A DNA stretch of 64,000 nt from Rhynochetos jubatus (GCA_027574665.1 CM050650.1:96383086-96447085); one strand, 5' to 3'; numbered from the stretch's first letter, positions 13,736 through 27,100 are shown. Numbers and translations are program-made. The notes: generated by a model not told the origin, from the letters alone.

Positions 13736-14576
13736 CACCTGTGTAAATCCCTGAAATAGAAGTAAAACCAGCAGGTTTGGTGATCGTCTAGCATGGACTG
13801 AGATCTGCTGTGCCTGCGTCCCCACTTGTGTGACTGCCTGGGTGCTGCGTCGGAGATTCCCTGTTTTACGTGGTAATGGAAATAAATTTACCCTTTGTAT
13901 TTCATCTGTGGTTTTGTGGTTGTTCCTGCATTTTGCCTGTGTCGGCTCACAGAAGGGTCATACGTCTTTCCATAATAAAATTTCTGCTAGGGAAACTACT
14001 GTCTTTCAGCAGCTGCTCTACCTGCCAGACTGAGTAGAGCAAATGTCTATTTTGAGGTGCAAAAGCATCTGGGTTTCCTTAGGAGGAAATTAGTTGACAT
14101 CCTAAAAGGGAATATCAGTCAGTGCCTAATGAGTTTACACCAAATTCTGGTCCCTTGTGTCATTATTATTTAATCAATTCCTTTTCAATCACGGTCTGTC
14201 AAAATCAGCATAATTAAGATGCTAAATTTCAAATCTTCAATCTGTTTTAGCTATCTGTGAAATAGGTGTGACAGTAATTTTCAGTACTGGCTTTTGAGAT
14301 TGTTCCATAAGGACTTTTGTTTTCATTTTCATCTAGATAGAAAAAAAATTGATCATCACAATACTAAAAAGAAAAAAGAAAGGGAAAAAAAAAGCTACAA
14401 AGCAAAACCAATATCCTTACCTGCTAAGCAGTAGCAAGGAAAATTATCCTAAGATTAAATTTCACAGATTTTTATTATTCATCTTTGTTGTTGAAAAATT
14501 CTAATACCATTTCCACTTCTATGGTATAGATATATGTTGACAATTAATAATTGTGAAAAAAAAAATTGTCAATAAT
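13736..14576. other. Mixed-composition spacer, partly GC-richer
   Basis: From about 13780 to 13960 the sequence is more GC-rich than its surroundings, has an AATAAA at about 13880 and a G/T-rich stretch after it. I cannot assign it. The rest is AT-rich with A runs and a small inverted repeat near 14540-14570. Confidence 0.5.
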
Positions 14577-14846
14577 GATAGAATCTTCAGGTTGGAAAAT
14601 ACCTTTAAGGTCATTGAGGCCAACCATAAACTGAACACTGCAAATTCTGCCACTAAATCATGTCCCTGAATGCTACATCACGTCTTTTAAATACCTTCAA
14701 GGATGGTGATCACTTCCATGTGCAGTCTGTTACAGTGCTTGATTAACCTTTCAGTGAAGAAATTTTTCCTAATTTTTCTAATCTAAACATCCCCTGATGT
14801 AACTTGAGGTGATTTCCTCTCATCTTAAGCTTGTTACTTGGGAAAA
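14577..14846 (-). mobile_element. CR1 LINE 3' end, old copy
   Basis: On the + strand it starts TGATAGAATCTTCAGGTTGG and continues with CCTTTAAGGTCATTGAGGCC and CCTTCAAGGATGGTGATCAC, then AGTGAAGAAATTTTTCC, CTTGAGGTGATTTCCTCTC. This is the reverse complement of the CR1 C-terminal coding region and 3' tail of the same broad subfamily as the copies at 57886 and 61556. It is more diverged than those, so older. Confidence 0.88.
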
Positions 14847-15360
14847 GAGACAGACAAACAAATTATAAACATCAATTAACTGATGATTGCACATGCCACG
14901 GAAGATATGGAAGTGACAAAATTAGAAAATCTCTATACTATATAAAACAGACTTTTTGATCTCACTCACCCACCCCTTCTTCCCAAGTTACAGTGAAGTT
15001 GAGTTACATAACCTATACCTCCTTTCTAATGAAGTGCATTTTTATTACAAAGATCACCACGTAACCTATCCTCACTGTAATTCTCTACTCCAAAAAGATT
15101 CATCATTTGAGGTTGAAGGGTTTTTTTTTTTTTTAAGGGTGAGTAGACCTGCAGAAAATTCAGTAAGAATATTCTCCTAATTTTTTTCTGCATTTGCTAC
15201 ATACATAAAAGGACTTTATTTCTGCCAAACTATTGGCGTCTTATTTCAGTACTCAATTATCTGCCACTTCCAAAAGAAAAAAAGTTCTACCTTAAAATAA
15301 GTTCTTATATATAAGGCAAAAACAGGTGACATTAGTGAAAATATGTTTTTCTTTGACATT
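14847..15360. other. AT-rich spacer
   Basis: No supported feature. A T run lies at about 15121-15134. Confidence 0.6.
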
Positions 15361-16170
15361 TGTGGTGGTTGGCCCTGGCTAACATCCAAACACCCACAAA
15401 GCTAATGAGAGGGAAACCTCAATAAGATAGAGGTAAACACAGAAGGAAAAGGAATGGGGAAACTCATCGATTGAAACAAAGAAATAGAAATCTCTCATCA
15501 CTTATTGTCACAGGCAAAACAGATTTTGGGAATTTCATTTATTGCCAATTAACATAACCTAAACATTTAATTACTGACTGAAGTATAGGGAAACAAAGAT
15601 GAACATCTAAACACTTAGGGAATTAGTTTTCCTTTCCCAGACTCAACTGTACTCCAGACACCTCTCCTCTTCCCCTCCTGGTGTCCACTCCCCTTGTTGT
15701 CACAGATTACATGCAGTCCCTTTGGTGAGGGTGGCACAGGAGCAGGATCAATATGTGACAGTTTCTGTCTTATTACTTTCGTTCTCATTTGTCTCTTCTG
15801 CTCCATAATAGGTCCTCCTTGGGCTGCAGTCCCTCCCAGGGGGCCTGCATAAACTTGTCCATGTTTCTCAGTCCCTTCAGGGATGTTACCAGCTCTCCTG
15901 AGGAGCACCTTCTACTACACTCACTTTGTTCCTCCCCTGTCCCTCAGTTCTATTTTCCCTCTTTATCTTTGTTTTCTCATCTTTCTTTTGTTTCCACTGA
16001 GGAGCCACCAGATCAGCTCAACTACATCCTGTGGGGGGGTTCTTGTGGAGGCAATTAGAATAGGCTGTGTCCAGCATGGGAGCAGCCTTGATATCCTTCT
16101 ACAGAGGTCACCTCTGCAGTCCACCTCCTCTGCCCATGTTTCCAAAACCTTGCCATTTATGCCAATTAAC
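15361..16170 (+). mobile_element. Solo LTR of avian ERV family 1, diverged
   Basis: The copy starts TGTGGTGGTTGGCCCTGGCT. It then has the family landmarks in order: CACCCACAAAGCTAATGAG, GTCACAGGCAAAACAGATTT, TTTATTGCCAATTAACATAA, a C/T-rich middle, CCACTGAGGAGCCACC, CCTCTGCAGTCCACC and CCAAAACCTTGCCATTTATG. The same order occurs at 34958-35778 and, reversed, at 52484-53138. No retroviral gag, pol or env coding sequence flanks it, so it is a solo LTR. Divergence from the other copies is high. The family assignment is from recalled avian LTR landmarks. Confidence 0.7.
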
Positions 16171-18263
16171 ATGTTGACGTAGGGATTTTCTGTAGGAAGT
16201 TGTTGGTATTCTAACACAATATCTTGTCTGAAAATCAAAATTTTTTCTCATGACTGGTTTGTTCTTCACCATATTTATTTTTAGCCAATTTAAAGAGTGA
16301 TGTGACTTCTGGGTGTCTGTCTTTAGATCAATTAAATAAAACAAGCAGCTGAATATGATTTGATTCAGGCATATCAATGTAAGACAAAGGGTTTTTTACT
16401 ATTCTTTCAATGACGGAGAGGCAGCTAATGGGACATAACTAACCCTCTGAAAATCAAATGCTTAATTTATTTCTGAAGACAGAAATACAGAACTTAACAG
16501 AATAAACCAGGAAAATAAGATTATAAATGAATTCATTATTGAATGCCTTTAAACTGCACCCTCCAGCAAGGTACTGTACAAAACATGAGGAAGCAGATGC
16601 TACCTCAGGAGTTTTCAGCAGGTGCTCTTTGAATGGGATCCATAAACTACCTAAAATCTGTTATGTACCATTACCTGATAATGACTTCTTATTCTTACTT
16701 TTGGCTAGAATTCAGTACAGGCAAATTAAGATGACAAGATTAGAAAATATTTAATAAATAAACTATTCTGATGGTGCTGCAGCTGTATGACAATATGGAC
16801 AGGAAGTCCAGTCAAATAGTTATATGGGAAAATGCCTTTTAAAGTTAAAATTATACATTAAAAAAGAGACTCCCAAGGTGGCAGTATGTATCAGGTCTGT
16901 ACATATGAGACTTACTTGTCCAATAATTTCTAAGATAATATGAGAATGTGAAAACGAATCTTCAAGCCTTGATACTTAGATCCAAATACCAAACCAAAAC
17001 CGTTTAAAGATTGCAAAAATAACTAGATAAAGCATTCATCTTATTAGACAAAGAAGAGTCTCTGATTGTAGGTTTATTTTCCACTGTATAATATATGTAT
17101 AAATTGTGTCAAATGCTTATCAAACAGCACGTTTTCTTCTAAACTGTGTGGTTTCCTTTTAAAGCTTATAAGGAAAATAAAATTAGTATAGAAAAGTATT
17201 AACAGATCACATAAAAAATGTTACTATTAATAAAATAACACTGTTTCGTATTCCATTCTGGTTCAAGTAGGTAAAAGCCATGAAAAAGAAACATAAGGTA
17301 CTTGTGCGACTTATGTTTTTTCGCAATATTTATTTAATTAGATAATTTTTATAATAGTTATTTATGAAACACATGTACAAAAACTTTTAGATCCTGTCAG
17401 TTTATTTACTTTTGGTTCATAGCAAAGTTTATTCTTGTTCAGTCATATGTAGAGTTCCCATCTTCAGTTCTAAGATGTCCACCTTTGACTGCCTGAGTTC
17501 CTTACAGAATCGCCCTTGCCTTCACTCACACCGCTCATTATGTTGCATCTGATACTGCAGCTTGTATGCATGTTCCCTACTCTTATCGTCTCAGGCCCTC
17601 TGAGGCTCATTTCTTTGATTCTGTAAGTTTACAGGCATCCAATCAAGTAAGCTTGTAATTATTTTTAATCCTTTCTTTTTTTCTTTAATAATATCTTTTC
17701 ACTTCATTTACCTTTTTCTGTCCTTAGAATGTAAATGCCTTCATGACAATGACTATTTTACAAGTGCAAAGGTTTCCTGCACGCTACAAGTGCAACAATA
17801 AGAAATGTTGTTTATATGTAATAGAAAATGTGTATGAACAGAATATGCAACATTTTAGGATGCTGCAGCTTCACAATTTGGAGGAAACTATTATTACATT
17901 AGGTTACCTGGCATCCTATGAAAATCAGAAATTTAGAAATAGGGAGAGAACAGAAGTATTTTCTGGACAAGATATAAATCACTGAAAGACAGTCAATGCT
18001 AGCCAGGCACTCCAGCTCAGCATAATAGGAAAAGAAAAGATGATTTGACCAGAAAAGCAGGAAATCAATACATCTGAATTCTAGATATCGTAGAAAAAAA
18101 CCCCAAATATTGCATCCCCAAGCTCCTTTAAGCATCTCTGTATGTTAAACAAGCCTTGGATACGATTGTTAGTTCCCATGCTGTTGGACTAACTGAGCCA
18201 TTTTCCTTTCCATACATAGACTTAAAGAACTGTTCTTTGGCAGGCAATTTCTTCAGCTTCTTC

Positions 18264-18287
18264 AGCAAGGCACACTCCTGCCTTGCT
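18264..18287. repeat. Perfect 9-bp hairpin
   Basis: AGCAAGGCA, a six-base loop, then TGCCTTGCT. The stem is perfect but short. No flanking extension of pairing supports a microRNA precursor. Confidence 0.7.
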
Positions 18288-19353
18288 CCTTTTTTAGTGT
18301 TATTTTGTGAAGTAAACTAACACATTTGCTTTTGCAGCAGTTTGCCAATTAAACTCTCCAAGGCAGCCATGAAGATGATGAGGGCAGACAGGTGCTTTCC
18401 TGTCATTCTTGTAATACAGGTACTTTTTTTCCATGTCTAACCCACAACTTCAGAGAAGTTATCCTAGGAGAGACAGGAAAGTAGACCTCTGGAAGGTGTG
18501 AGGTGATGGATACTTCTATGTGAAGAGCTGCACTTTGTTTTACAGGAATGACACTGATATGCATTTGAAGCGTGACATTTCTACTATAAATGGAAAAGAC
18601 TGCTGATAACAGATTTTTTTCCATGCTCTTCAATTTTAGTATGAATATCTTAGATAATTGGTGAAAAGCCATTCCTGAAATTTCTGAGAACATATCCCTG
18701 TTTCAGGTTTACACCATCACTGATGAAATCAAGATTTATTTTTACTTTTTGTACACTTTAATTACCATGGGCTTTTTGTTCTTGCAAGCCTTTTTCTTCT
18801 TTGTGTGTTATTCATTTGTTTATTTTTAAGCATACAAACTATGTGGATCTTAGGTTATGATAAAACCACATGCATCAGACCTGCGTAATACCTCTCATTT
18901 CCCAAACTGAATATAGCTTGCTGAAGTTAAAACTTGTAACTATACAAATTAAATGTAACATATCATATGAGTGTTTGCAGTGGGCTTACTCCAGTGAAGT
19001 TTTCTATGTTTTTTGGGTTGGGGGTTGTTGGGGGAGGGTGATATGCAGGAAAGCTACAGAAAAATTTGCTTCATAGTTGTCATATATTGCACTCCTGTTT
19101 TCAACATTGGACTTTCATCAGCTGCAGAGTTATAGAGGTCAGGAAACTTGTGACTGAAGAATAATAAAATGTTTGTTCAGGAGCCTCTTTATCCTGTTTA
19201 ACTTCAGAAATGCAGCCTATAAATGAACAGAGTTATTTTAGATCTGAATTAACTGTAAGTAATCAACAAAATGTCAGAATATGTTGAAGTACTCTCAGGT
19301 GTTTTCAGAATGATGGTCTTCCCTGTTCATGAAGCATTGTTCTGTTCTAACTA

Positions 19354-19355
<2 letters not shown>

Positions 19356-19400
<45 letters not shown>
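19356..19400. repeat. (AT)n microsatellite
   Basis: An uninterrupted alternating AT run of 45 nt. Likely length-polymorphic, and able to extrude as a cruciform. Confidence 0.97.
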
Positions 19401-19403
<3 letters not shown>

Positions 19404-20231
19404 CTCTCATAATTACATTATCGAAATGTAAAAATTAACTTAGAAAAAAACAGTTTCCAAAAGAGCTTTGGAAATGATGTTGCCAAATAATACGTGAATC
19501 ACTTGATTTCAGTTTTGGGACATTGCCTTTACTTTTGTCAGGTTATTTTATTTGTGGCTAACTATCCTTTTATTGATGAAACAATTTTAAAGATTTGTTA
19601 TGTAAGTGCAATAGCTTTATTCTTTTCAAGTGTATTATGCAAAATTTGTAAATAAAGGATAATTAAGATGAAAGGCTCTATAACAAATATAAAACTGAAG
19701 TATTGTGGATCAGGATTTTGGCTCTTACAAATGGTAGGGTTTTTAACACTTACCGTATTCTTATTTTCTGAAAATCCAAAGAACAAGAGGTTTAGTGGAT
19801 TTTAATTTTTCATCCAGTTGTCTCTATTGAACTTACATGACAAAGATTATCTTGTAAACTGACTGAAACACTAGGTATTGTATGTTATGGTTTACCTGGG
19901 CTGTTACTTTTAACAATATATTTGTTTGTGCAACAGACATTACATAGATTATTCTTCTGGAGTACTTTTATTTTTCCCCCAAAGTGAGAGTTTGATGTCT
20001 ATGAGGATTCTGATGAACAGCTATTTCGAATTCCTGCTAAAATGTGTGAAATTTTTTGGACAAAAGTCTTCACAGTCAGTTTGGAATACCTAAGAATTCA
20101 GCATTGTTCCTGAAATCACAGCACTTTGAAATCTGAGTTCTTTTAACAGAAATAATTAACTTCCTACAATGATTGTTTGCTTGGATGGGAAAGGATGTAT
20201 TATTTTTTAGACTAGAAAAATCTAAACCCTA

Positions 20232-20355
20232 TGTGGTTTTTGTTTGTGGGTTTGGTTTTTGCTTTGGTTTTTTTTGTTTGTTTTGTTTTGTTTTCTGTGG
20301 GGTTTTTTGTTTTGTTTTCGGGGTTTGTTTGTTTGGTTTGGTTTGTTTGTTTTTT
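20232..20355. repeat. Long G/T-only tract
   Basis: 124 nt on the + strand with no A and three C; the rest is T runs and G runs of two to four. The phenylalanine-rich open frames over it are by-products of composition. Confidence 0.93.
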
Positions 20356-20581
20356 AATTTCAGCAATAGATTTTTATATTTATAATACAGCAACATACAG
20401 TAACACTTCTGATAATGAGCTTAATTGACTCTACTTTTACCTTGTCTTCTGGCAACTGTTCCTCAAAAATGTATCATTACCCCCCAGCCAACAGGCAGTT
20501 GTCTCAGGAGAGTTAACACCTTTTTTCAAGTTAATTAGCTGTTCTCATGATCATCACCTGAAATGCCTGAATGCTCAAATC

Positions 20582-20630
20582 TTATTTTCCTATAGCTTGT
20601 AACTTTATTTTCCTATAGCTTGTAACTTTA
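20582..20630. repeat. Exact 23-bp tandem duplication
   Basis: The unit begins TTATTTTCCTATAGCTTGT and is repeated exactly, with three more matching bases after the second unit. It looks like a recent slippage or repair duplication. Confidence 0.95.
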
Positions 20631-21739
20631 CCTTCGTAAACATCTTTTACAGTCATCTCCAGTACACATGAAGCTTCATTAGTACTCTTCCATACATTCA
20701 TGGTAAAGTGACTTCTACCATAAAGGTTAGGCTTTCTATCACCACAGGAGTTCACTCGGTTAAAGGCTGGAATAGACAGTATTGGAACAGAGCATAAATC
20801 TTTCTCTTTTTTCCAGATATGTTCTACGGATTTAAGTGATACCAAGAGATGAGAGACGTACACTGGTAGTAATAGATTCTAAATGACCTGGCCAGTAAAC
20901 ACAGAGTCCTAAATAGTGCACACTAGGAAAATAATTAGGCTGAGCAAGATTTTCCTTTAAGTTAAAAGACATTTTTTTTCCTATTAATTTTCTATGTATT
21001 CAACATTGTCGTGGCTCATTAAGTTCAGAGCTTTCTCCTCTACACAACAAAATCTCCTATGTTGCAAATTCTCATGTTTATTTTCAGAGTTTCATTTACA
21101 TAGGATTCATCTGCTGCTCTCTTTAGCAAATGTCAGACAACCCAGCACATCATTGACATAGTGTATGCTTAGCAACTTTGTGCAGATATAAGTTCCTAAC
21201 TCTTGATATTTAATATTAAGCTCAAGCACAGAAGGGATAGGCATTTTAAATAGTACTGAATGCCTCTAAGTAGCTACTGTGATTGTGCTTGTGCAGTATC
21301 TGCTCCATGCTAAAATGAAATAAATAAGAATTTTAGAGTGTCTCACAAGCTTATGTTTGACTATTTCTGTGGGTTAGAGGATAATAACCTGGCCTATTCT
21401 ATGAGAACAATTACTGTTAATTAGCTGAACAGACATTAAACCTAGCTACTTTATGAGGATTTATTAAAATTTTTAAATATTTTCATCTGAGGGTTAGCTA
21501 GCAGCACATTTGTATATAGTTGCATTCCACTTCTATATTTTTAAATATTGCATTTATTGACCATTACAATTCTAAAATTATTTATGCATTTCTTAGAGCA
21601 AAATAAAAATTTCTCCTTCTTTTTTCTTAGTAAAACTGAGTATGTTGCTGACTCAGAGGCTTGTGTGAGTACTTGAGCTTTGGGTTCCTTGAACATGGGG
21701 AAGTTTATATAGTACCAGGCTGGCTGGTGACAGATGCAG

Positions 21740-24136
21740 TGCAACTGTCTCCAAGGGGAAAGGGATCCTAGCCCATGAATTGACTGGGCTCATCAACAGG
21801 GCTTTAACCTAGGTTGGAGGGAGGCAAAACCAGCAGGGACACCAAGAGATGCCCAGAGCTTGGAGAAAAATCGCTGCTCACCAAGAGAACACCTGGCAGG
21901 CAAAACAAGGAAATTCTAAATACTCCAGTCTGCAAGCCACCCCCATCAGGAGCCCAGCTTATATGCCTCTATGCGAACGCACGGAACATGGGGAATAAGC
22001 AGGAGGAGCTAGAGGTGTGTGCACGCATGAAGCGCTATGACCTCATTGGTATTGTGGAGACATGATGGGATGGCTCCTATGACTGGAGTATCAGAATGGA
22101 AGGGTACAGGCTCCTTAGGAAGGACAGGCAGGAGAAACATGGAGGGGGGGTGGCTCTCTATGTCAGTGACCAGCTGGAGTGAGTGGAACTCCACCTGGGG
22201 AGGGATGAGGAGCTTACCAAGAGCTTATGGGTCAGGATTAAAGGGAGGGCAGGGAGAGGGAAGACAGTAGTAGGAGTTTGCTACAGGTCACCTGGCCAGG
22301 ATGAGTGAGTGGATGAGGCCCTCTACAGGCAGATAACAGCAGCCTCACAGTCACAAACCCTGGTCCTCATGGGCTACTTCAACCACCTCAATATCTGTTG
22401 GAGGGACAACAGGGCAGGGCACAAGCAAGCCAGGAGGTTCCTGGAATGTATTGATGACAACTTCCTTATCCAAGTGATAGAGGAGCCGACAAGGTGGGGT
22501 GCCATGCTGGATCTTGTTCTCACCAACAGGGAGGGGCTGGTGGCAAATGTGAAGCTCAAGGACGGTCTTGGCTGCAGTGACCATGAAATGGTGGAGTTTG
22601 AGATCGTTATGGAGGCAAGGAGGGCACGCAGCAAGCTTACTACCCTGGACTTCAGGAGAGCAGATTTTAGCCTCTTCAGGGAACTGGTTGGAAAGGTTCC
22701 ATGGGAAGAAGCCCTGGAGGGAAGAGGGATCCAAGAAAGCTGGCAAGTATTCAAGGACCACCTCCTCCAAGCTCAGGAGCTATGAGTCCCAATGAAGAGG
22801 AAGTCAGGTAAAAGTGCCCGGAGGCCTGCGTGGATGAACAAACAGCTCCTGGACAAAGTAAAACAAAAAAAAAAAAAAAGGACACGTAGTCTGGGACAAT
22901 TAGAGGGAAGTTGTCCGAGAGGTCAGAGATCAGGTTAGGAAAGCCAAAGCCCTGACAGAACTAAACCTGGCCAGGGACATCAAGGCCAACAGGAAGGGCT
23001 TCTATAGATACATTGGGGATAAAAAGGTCAGGGAAAATGTAGGCCCTCTGTGGAAGGAAATGGGAGAGCTGGTTTACCAGGACATGGACAAGGCTGAGGT
23101 ACTCAATGCTTTTTTGCCCCAGTCTTCACTGTCAAGGGTGCAAGCCGTGCCCGCAGAGTCATGGAAGACAAGGGCAAGAACTGGGAGAATGGAGAGACAT
23201 CCATGGTCAGTGAGGATCATGTTCAAGAATACCTCAGGAAAATGAAGGTGCACAAGTCCATGGGACCTAATGGAATACATCCACGGGTCCTGAAAGAACT
23301 GGCAGATGAGGCTGCGAAACCTCTACCCATCATATTCAAAAAGTTGTGGCAGACTGGTGAAGTTCCCACTGACTGGAAAAGGGGAAACATAACCCCCGTC
23401 TTTAAAAAGGGGAAAAAGGAGGACCTGGGAAACTACAGAGCAGTCAGTCTCACCTCTGTGCCTGGCAAGATCATTGAGCAAATCCTCCTGGAAATCATGC
23501 TGAGGCACATGGAGAACGAGGTGATTGGTATCCTGGGCTGTATCAGGAGATGTGTGGCCAGCAGATTAAGGGAGGTGATTCTCCCCCTCTACTTTGCTCT
23601 CGCGAGACCCCCTCCTGGAGTACAGCATCCTGCTGCGGAGCCCTCAGCATAAGAAACATATTGACCATTTGGAACGAGCCCAGAGGAGGGCCACAAAGAT
23701 GGTCAGAGGGCTGGAGCACCTCTCCTGTGAAGAAAGACTGAGAGAATTGTGCTTGTTCAGCCTGGAAAAGAGAAGGCTCAGGATGATCTTATTGCAGGCT
23801 TCCAGTATCTGAAGGGGGCCTACAAGGAAGCTGGGAGGGGGGCTTTTTACAAGGGTCTGTAGTGACAGGACAAGGGGTAATGGTTTTAAACTGAAAGCAG
23901 GGAGATTCAGATTAGATATCAGGAAGAAGTTCTTCAAAGAGAGAGTGGTGAAGCACTGGAACAGGTGGTCAAAAGAAGCTGCGGATGCCCCAACTTTGGC
24001 TGTCTTCAAGGTCAGGCTGGATGAGGCTTTGAGCAACCTGGTCTAGTGGAAGGTGTCCCTTCCCATGCCAGAGGGTTGGACCTAGATGATCTTTAAGGTC
24101 CCTTCCAACCTTAACCATTCTATGATTCCATCATTA
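21740..24136 (+). mobile_element. CR1 LINE with endonuclease and RT parts, internal deletion
   Basis: The 5' end holds CR1 leader sequence (ACTGGGCTCATCAACAGGGC and GCTTTAACCTAGGTT). The apurinic-type endonuclease domain follows: NARNMGNKQEELE at about 21970, then IVET with a TGA stop at 22063 in place of Trp, and at 22309-22785 a 158-codon piece with NHLNICWRDNRAGHKQ and the catalytic-type SDHEM motif. The RT N-terminal part is at 23161-23520 ([50 protein letters not shown]). At about 23522 the sequence jumps straight to [20 protein letters not shown], so the RT core with the polymerase box is deleted. Compared with the copy at 30578 about 0.67 kb is missing. The 3' end is intact with ATTCTATGATTCC. 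Confidence 0.95.
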
Positions 24137-27100
24137 CTAAAAAACATATCATTTTTAGAAAAAAAACCCCCATAGAATATTAATAATAGGAAAAAACAAT
24201 ATTGTATACATTTCTGCTATCTAAAAATAGAAATGTCAAAAACATAACCCAGTTCTATGTTGTTATGAATCAAGTTAAATCTTCCAGTTATTATGACATC
24301 TGTTCAGTAAGCTCAGACAAAAAGGTTACAGGGTTATTTGAGTTCATTAAATGCTCAGTCTGAAACAATTAGCATTAATTTAAGGTTATTTCCAAATGTA
24401 ACATATGCTTATATATAATAATAAAACAAAGTTTTATTTTAGAGAAGCTGCGTAGCTTAGGTAATGTGTCCCATAGACACCAAGCTCTGTGTCACATCTT
24501 GGAATGGTATTTTAAAGACAAAATGACATACAGTATAAGAAGAGCAGTGTGACTTGTACCTAATTGATAATTCATAATTTATAAGTATGTGTGGTTTTGC
24601 TTATGGAAGACTTCAAGTAAGTAAGGAGGTTTCAAAACCAAGACATGTTTGAAGGTACCATACGGGGGCTACTTTTATGCAATCTTATTTATCTGTTTAC
24701 TCATTCAGATTATAAAAAATGAGCAAGTAAAACTATCTAATAAAAAAAAATCAGTTCAAAAAATTTCTTATAGTCGCTCATGAGACTTCTCAAAAGTAAT
24801 GTTTATTGGTGAAATAGAAGAAAGGAAAAAAAGCACAACAGGGAGAGGGAGAATGCAATAATTACTAGATAAGTCTGGACAATATTTATTATATAGGAGA
24901 CTTTGGAGATTCAGACTCTATTTACTGTACTAGTAAATTGAATGATTCCAGGACACTGGGTTTTTTGGTTAGGGTTTTGTTGGGGTTTTTTGGTGGGTTT
25001 TTTTTCAGGTTTTTATTGTCATTTCAGTATTAAATTACCTTACATCTGTTTCAGAGTAAGGGTGGCTCATTTAATTCTGGATCAGACTCTGTTTTTCTAG
25101 TGTGCAGAGAGAGCATGTTGTGCCAAGGGAAGACACAGTGACTGTTGGCAAAAAGGAAATGGGAAGCTGTATGAATTGTTCCTATGGTCAAATAAGTAGA
25201 AAACAAAAATTGAATGGGAATTTGTGTCAGATAATAAAACAATTAGGGAAAAATGTCCAACACAAAAGCTTTGGTGAAAATATTAAGTGACACAAAGAAA
25301 AATGTAGAAATACAGCACTTCTCAATGCAGCCTCACATTGTTCATGTGGATATAAGATGATGACTAGAACCCGATGACAAATGTGGGAATGCACTAGTAA
25401 AAAAGGGATGAATGCATGGTACTGGCAGATGTATTTCCTAACTAATATATGAAAAAAAATACTGGTTTTTTTTTTCCACATACTTTTATGTTTTATCAAT
25501 TTTTCAAGTGACAAGATGAAAAAGGATAAAGAAAATTTTAAAAAGTATTTGACAAAGAAAAATAATATGAAATTGAAGATTTTTTTGCACATTTTATGAA
25601 AGATTTTCTTTTTAATGCAAAAAGCTGACATACTATCAACATTTATTGAAGAAGATTCTCCTCAAAGTGGCATAAAAGAATGAAAACAAGTTATTGTTTA
25701 AGCAGCCATGCTTATAAAGCAGGGGAAAGTATGTTACTAACCATAACATACAAAAAAATTATTGTAGATTTGTTTTGTCTCTATGAATTCTTCTTATTTC
25801 CATTTCATGACTCAGTGTTGCTCTAAATATTCTATGCTGCAGTCCACTTATGACAAAAAACTTTAGGCATCTCTGCAGTACATGATCAAGTGGTTTTGCT
25901 TGCCTTTCCTTTCCTGTGTCTATCTTCATAATTTCATTATAAATTTGAAAGAATAGAATTTAATGTACTTCTGCTTAAAGCATTATAATCATTTTCTACC
26001 TGAATTGGAAGTATGATCATGGAAAAACGAACTGGTTAAGAGGATTATTTGTGGAACTAGGTTTATACTAAGAAGCCAATATCAGGCCAGAGTTTCAGCC
26101 TTAATTCTGACAGGTCTTGGTTTTATAGCTTAGAAGTCAAACCTTCAACAGTTTTAAGTGTTTCCTTTTGTAACGGCACAGTTGAAAGACACATTCACAA
26201 GGCAAGGGAACAGAGTAATAGCAAATGTACAACTCAAAAATAACCCACTCTCAGAAAGGCAATTACAGCTGTAAATGTGGGAAATGAGCAACACATAGTA
26301 AGGAAACTAAGAGAGGTTTTCAACCACTGTATGGCAAGAATACAAAAATCTTTTTAGAAGTAAGATGTGCCAAATGGAAAAGTATAAAGGAATAAAATTT
26401 GGGGTGGGGTGCGCACCAGGAGAAAAGGACTGAAGTTCTACAGATAAATTTATTTTTAATGACTTTCTAGATATGTCAATACCTTTCTGACCCTGCTATG
26501 CATTTTTTCCTCTAACATTTTTTAATTTGCAGACTGAGTCTGTGAAGATACGTGAAAATAGGTCTTTTTCTTCTACATTTGTGCATGTATTCACACCTCC
26601 CATGCTGGTCTGGTTAACTCAGGGAGACATTCATACTTTTAATGAATAGAAGGATAAATTTTTACACCACCAGTTCATCCACTTAAATGTTGGCAGCTGT
26701 TCAACTAAAACAAAGGCCTCCTCTGGTCTCCTCCGTGTTGAGATAGTCAGCTTTTCGGCACCAGCAGTGGTCAGTCACACCCTATATTATTCCCCGTCCT
26801 TCCTGGGCACTTTGCCTTTGCCCATCTCCTCTAAGTCTTCTTCCAGTGTAGAGATTTACTGGTCAGTCACAGCCACACTCATGTGAAAACATTTCCTATT
26901 ATCAGTATTGTCTGCTTTCTAGATTTTTGGGGAGTATTTGATATAAAACCAATAATTATGAAATGTAGTGTATGAGAAAAAATGTTATGAACAACTTACT
27001 GAACCTTTTGAAGATTTTGTCCAAAACTAAGAATTGATAGAAATGTTAACATACTATTACTCCTTCTTGAGCATTTAAGTAGCTTGCTTATATTCGCAGC

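Larger units (their letters stand above)
16171..21739. other. Intronic or intergenic AT-rich DNA
   Basis: About 5.6 kb without a recognisable gene or transposon. It contains a short perfect hairpin at 18264-18287, an (AT)n microsatellite at 19356-19400, a G/T-rich tract at 20232-20355 and a 23-bp tandem duplication at 20582-20630, listed separately. Confidence 0.7.

Noticed and set aside
15615..16377. Cluster of overlapping open frames on both strands
   Set aside because: They lie over a diverged LTR whose GC-richer composition lowers stop frequency; no retroviral motif was seen.
18264..18287. MicroRNA precursor
   Set aside because: The stem is nine pairs only and pairing does not extend outward.
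20173..20428. Phe/Val/Gly-rich plus-strand open frames
   Set aside because: They are translations of the G/T-only tract, not proteins.
24957..25005. Interstitial telomeric repeat
   Set aside because: Only one TTAGGG unit inside a G/T-rich run; no array.
25227..25631. 134-codon open frame on the minus strand
   Set aside because: The translation is rich in Phe, Lys, Ile and Leu, as expected from AT-rich DNA, and resembles no family. It has no splice or promoter context.
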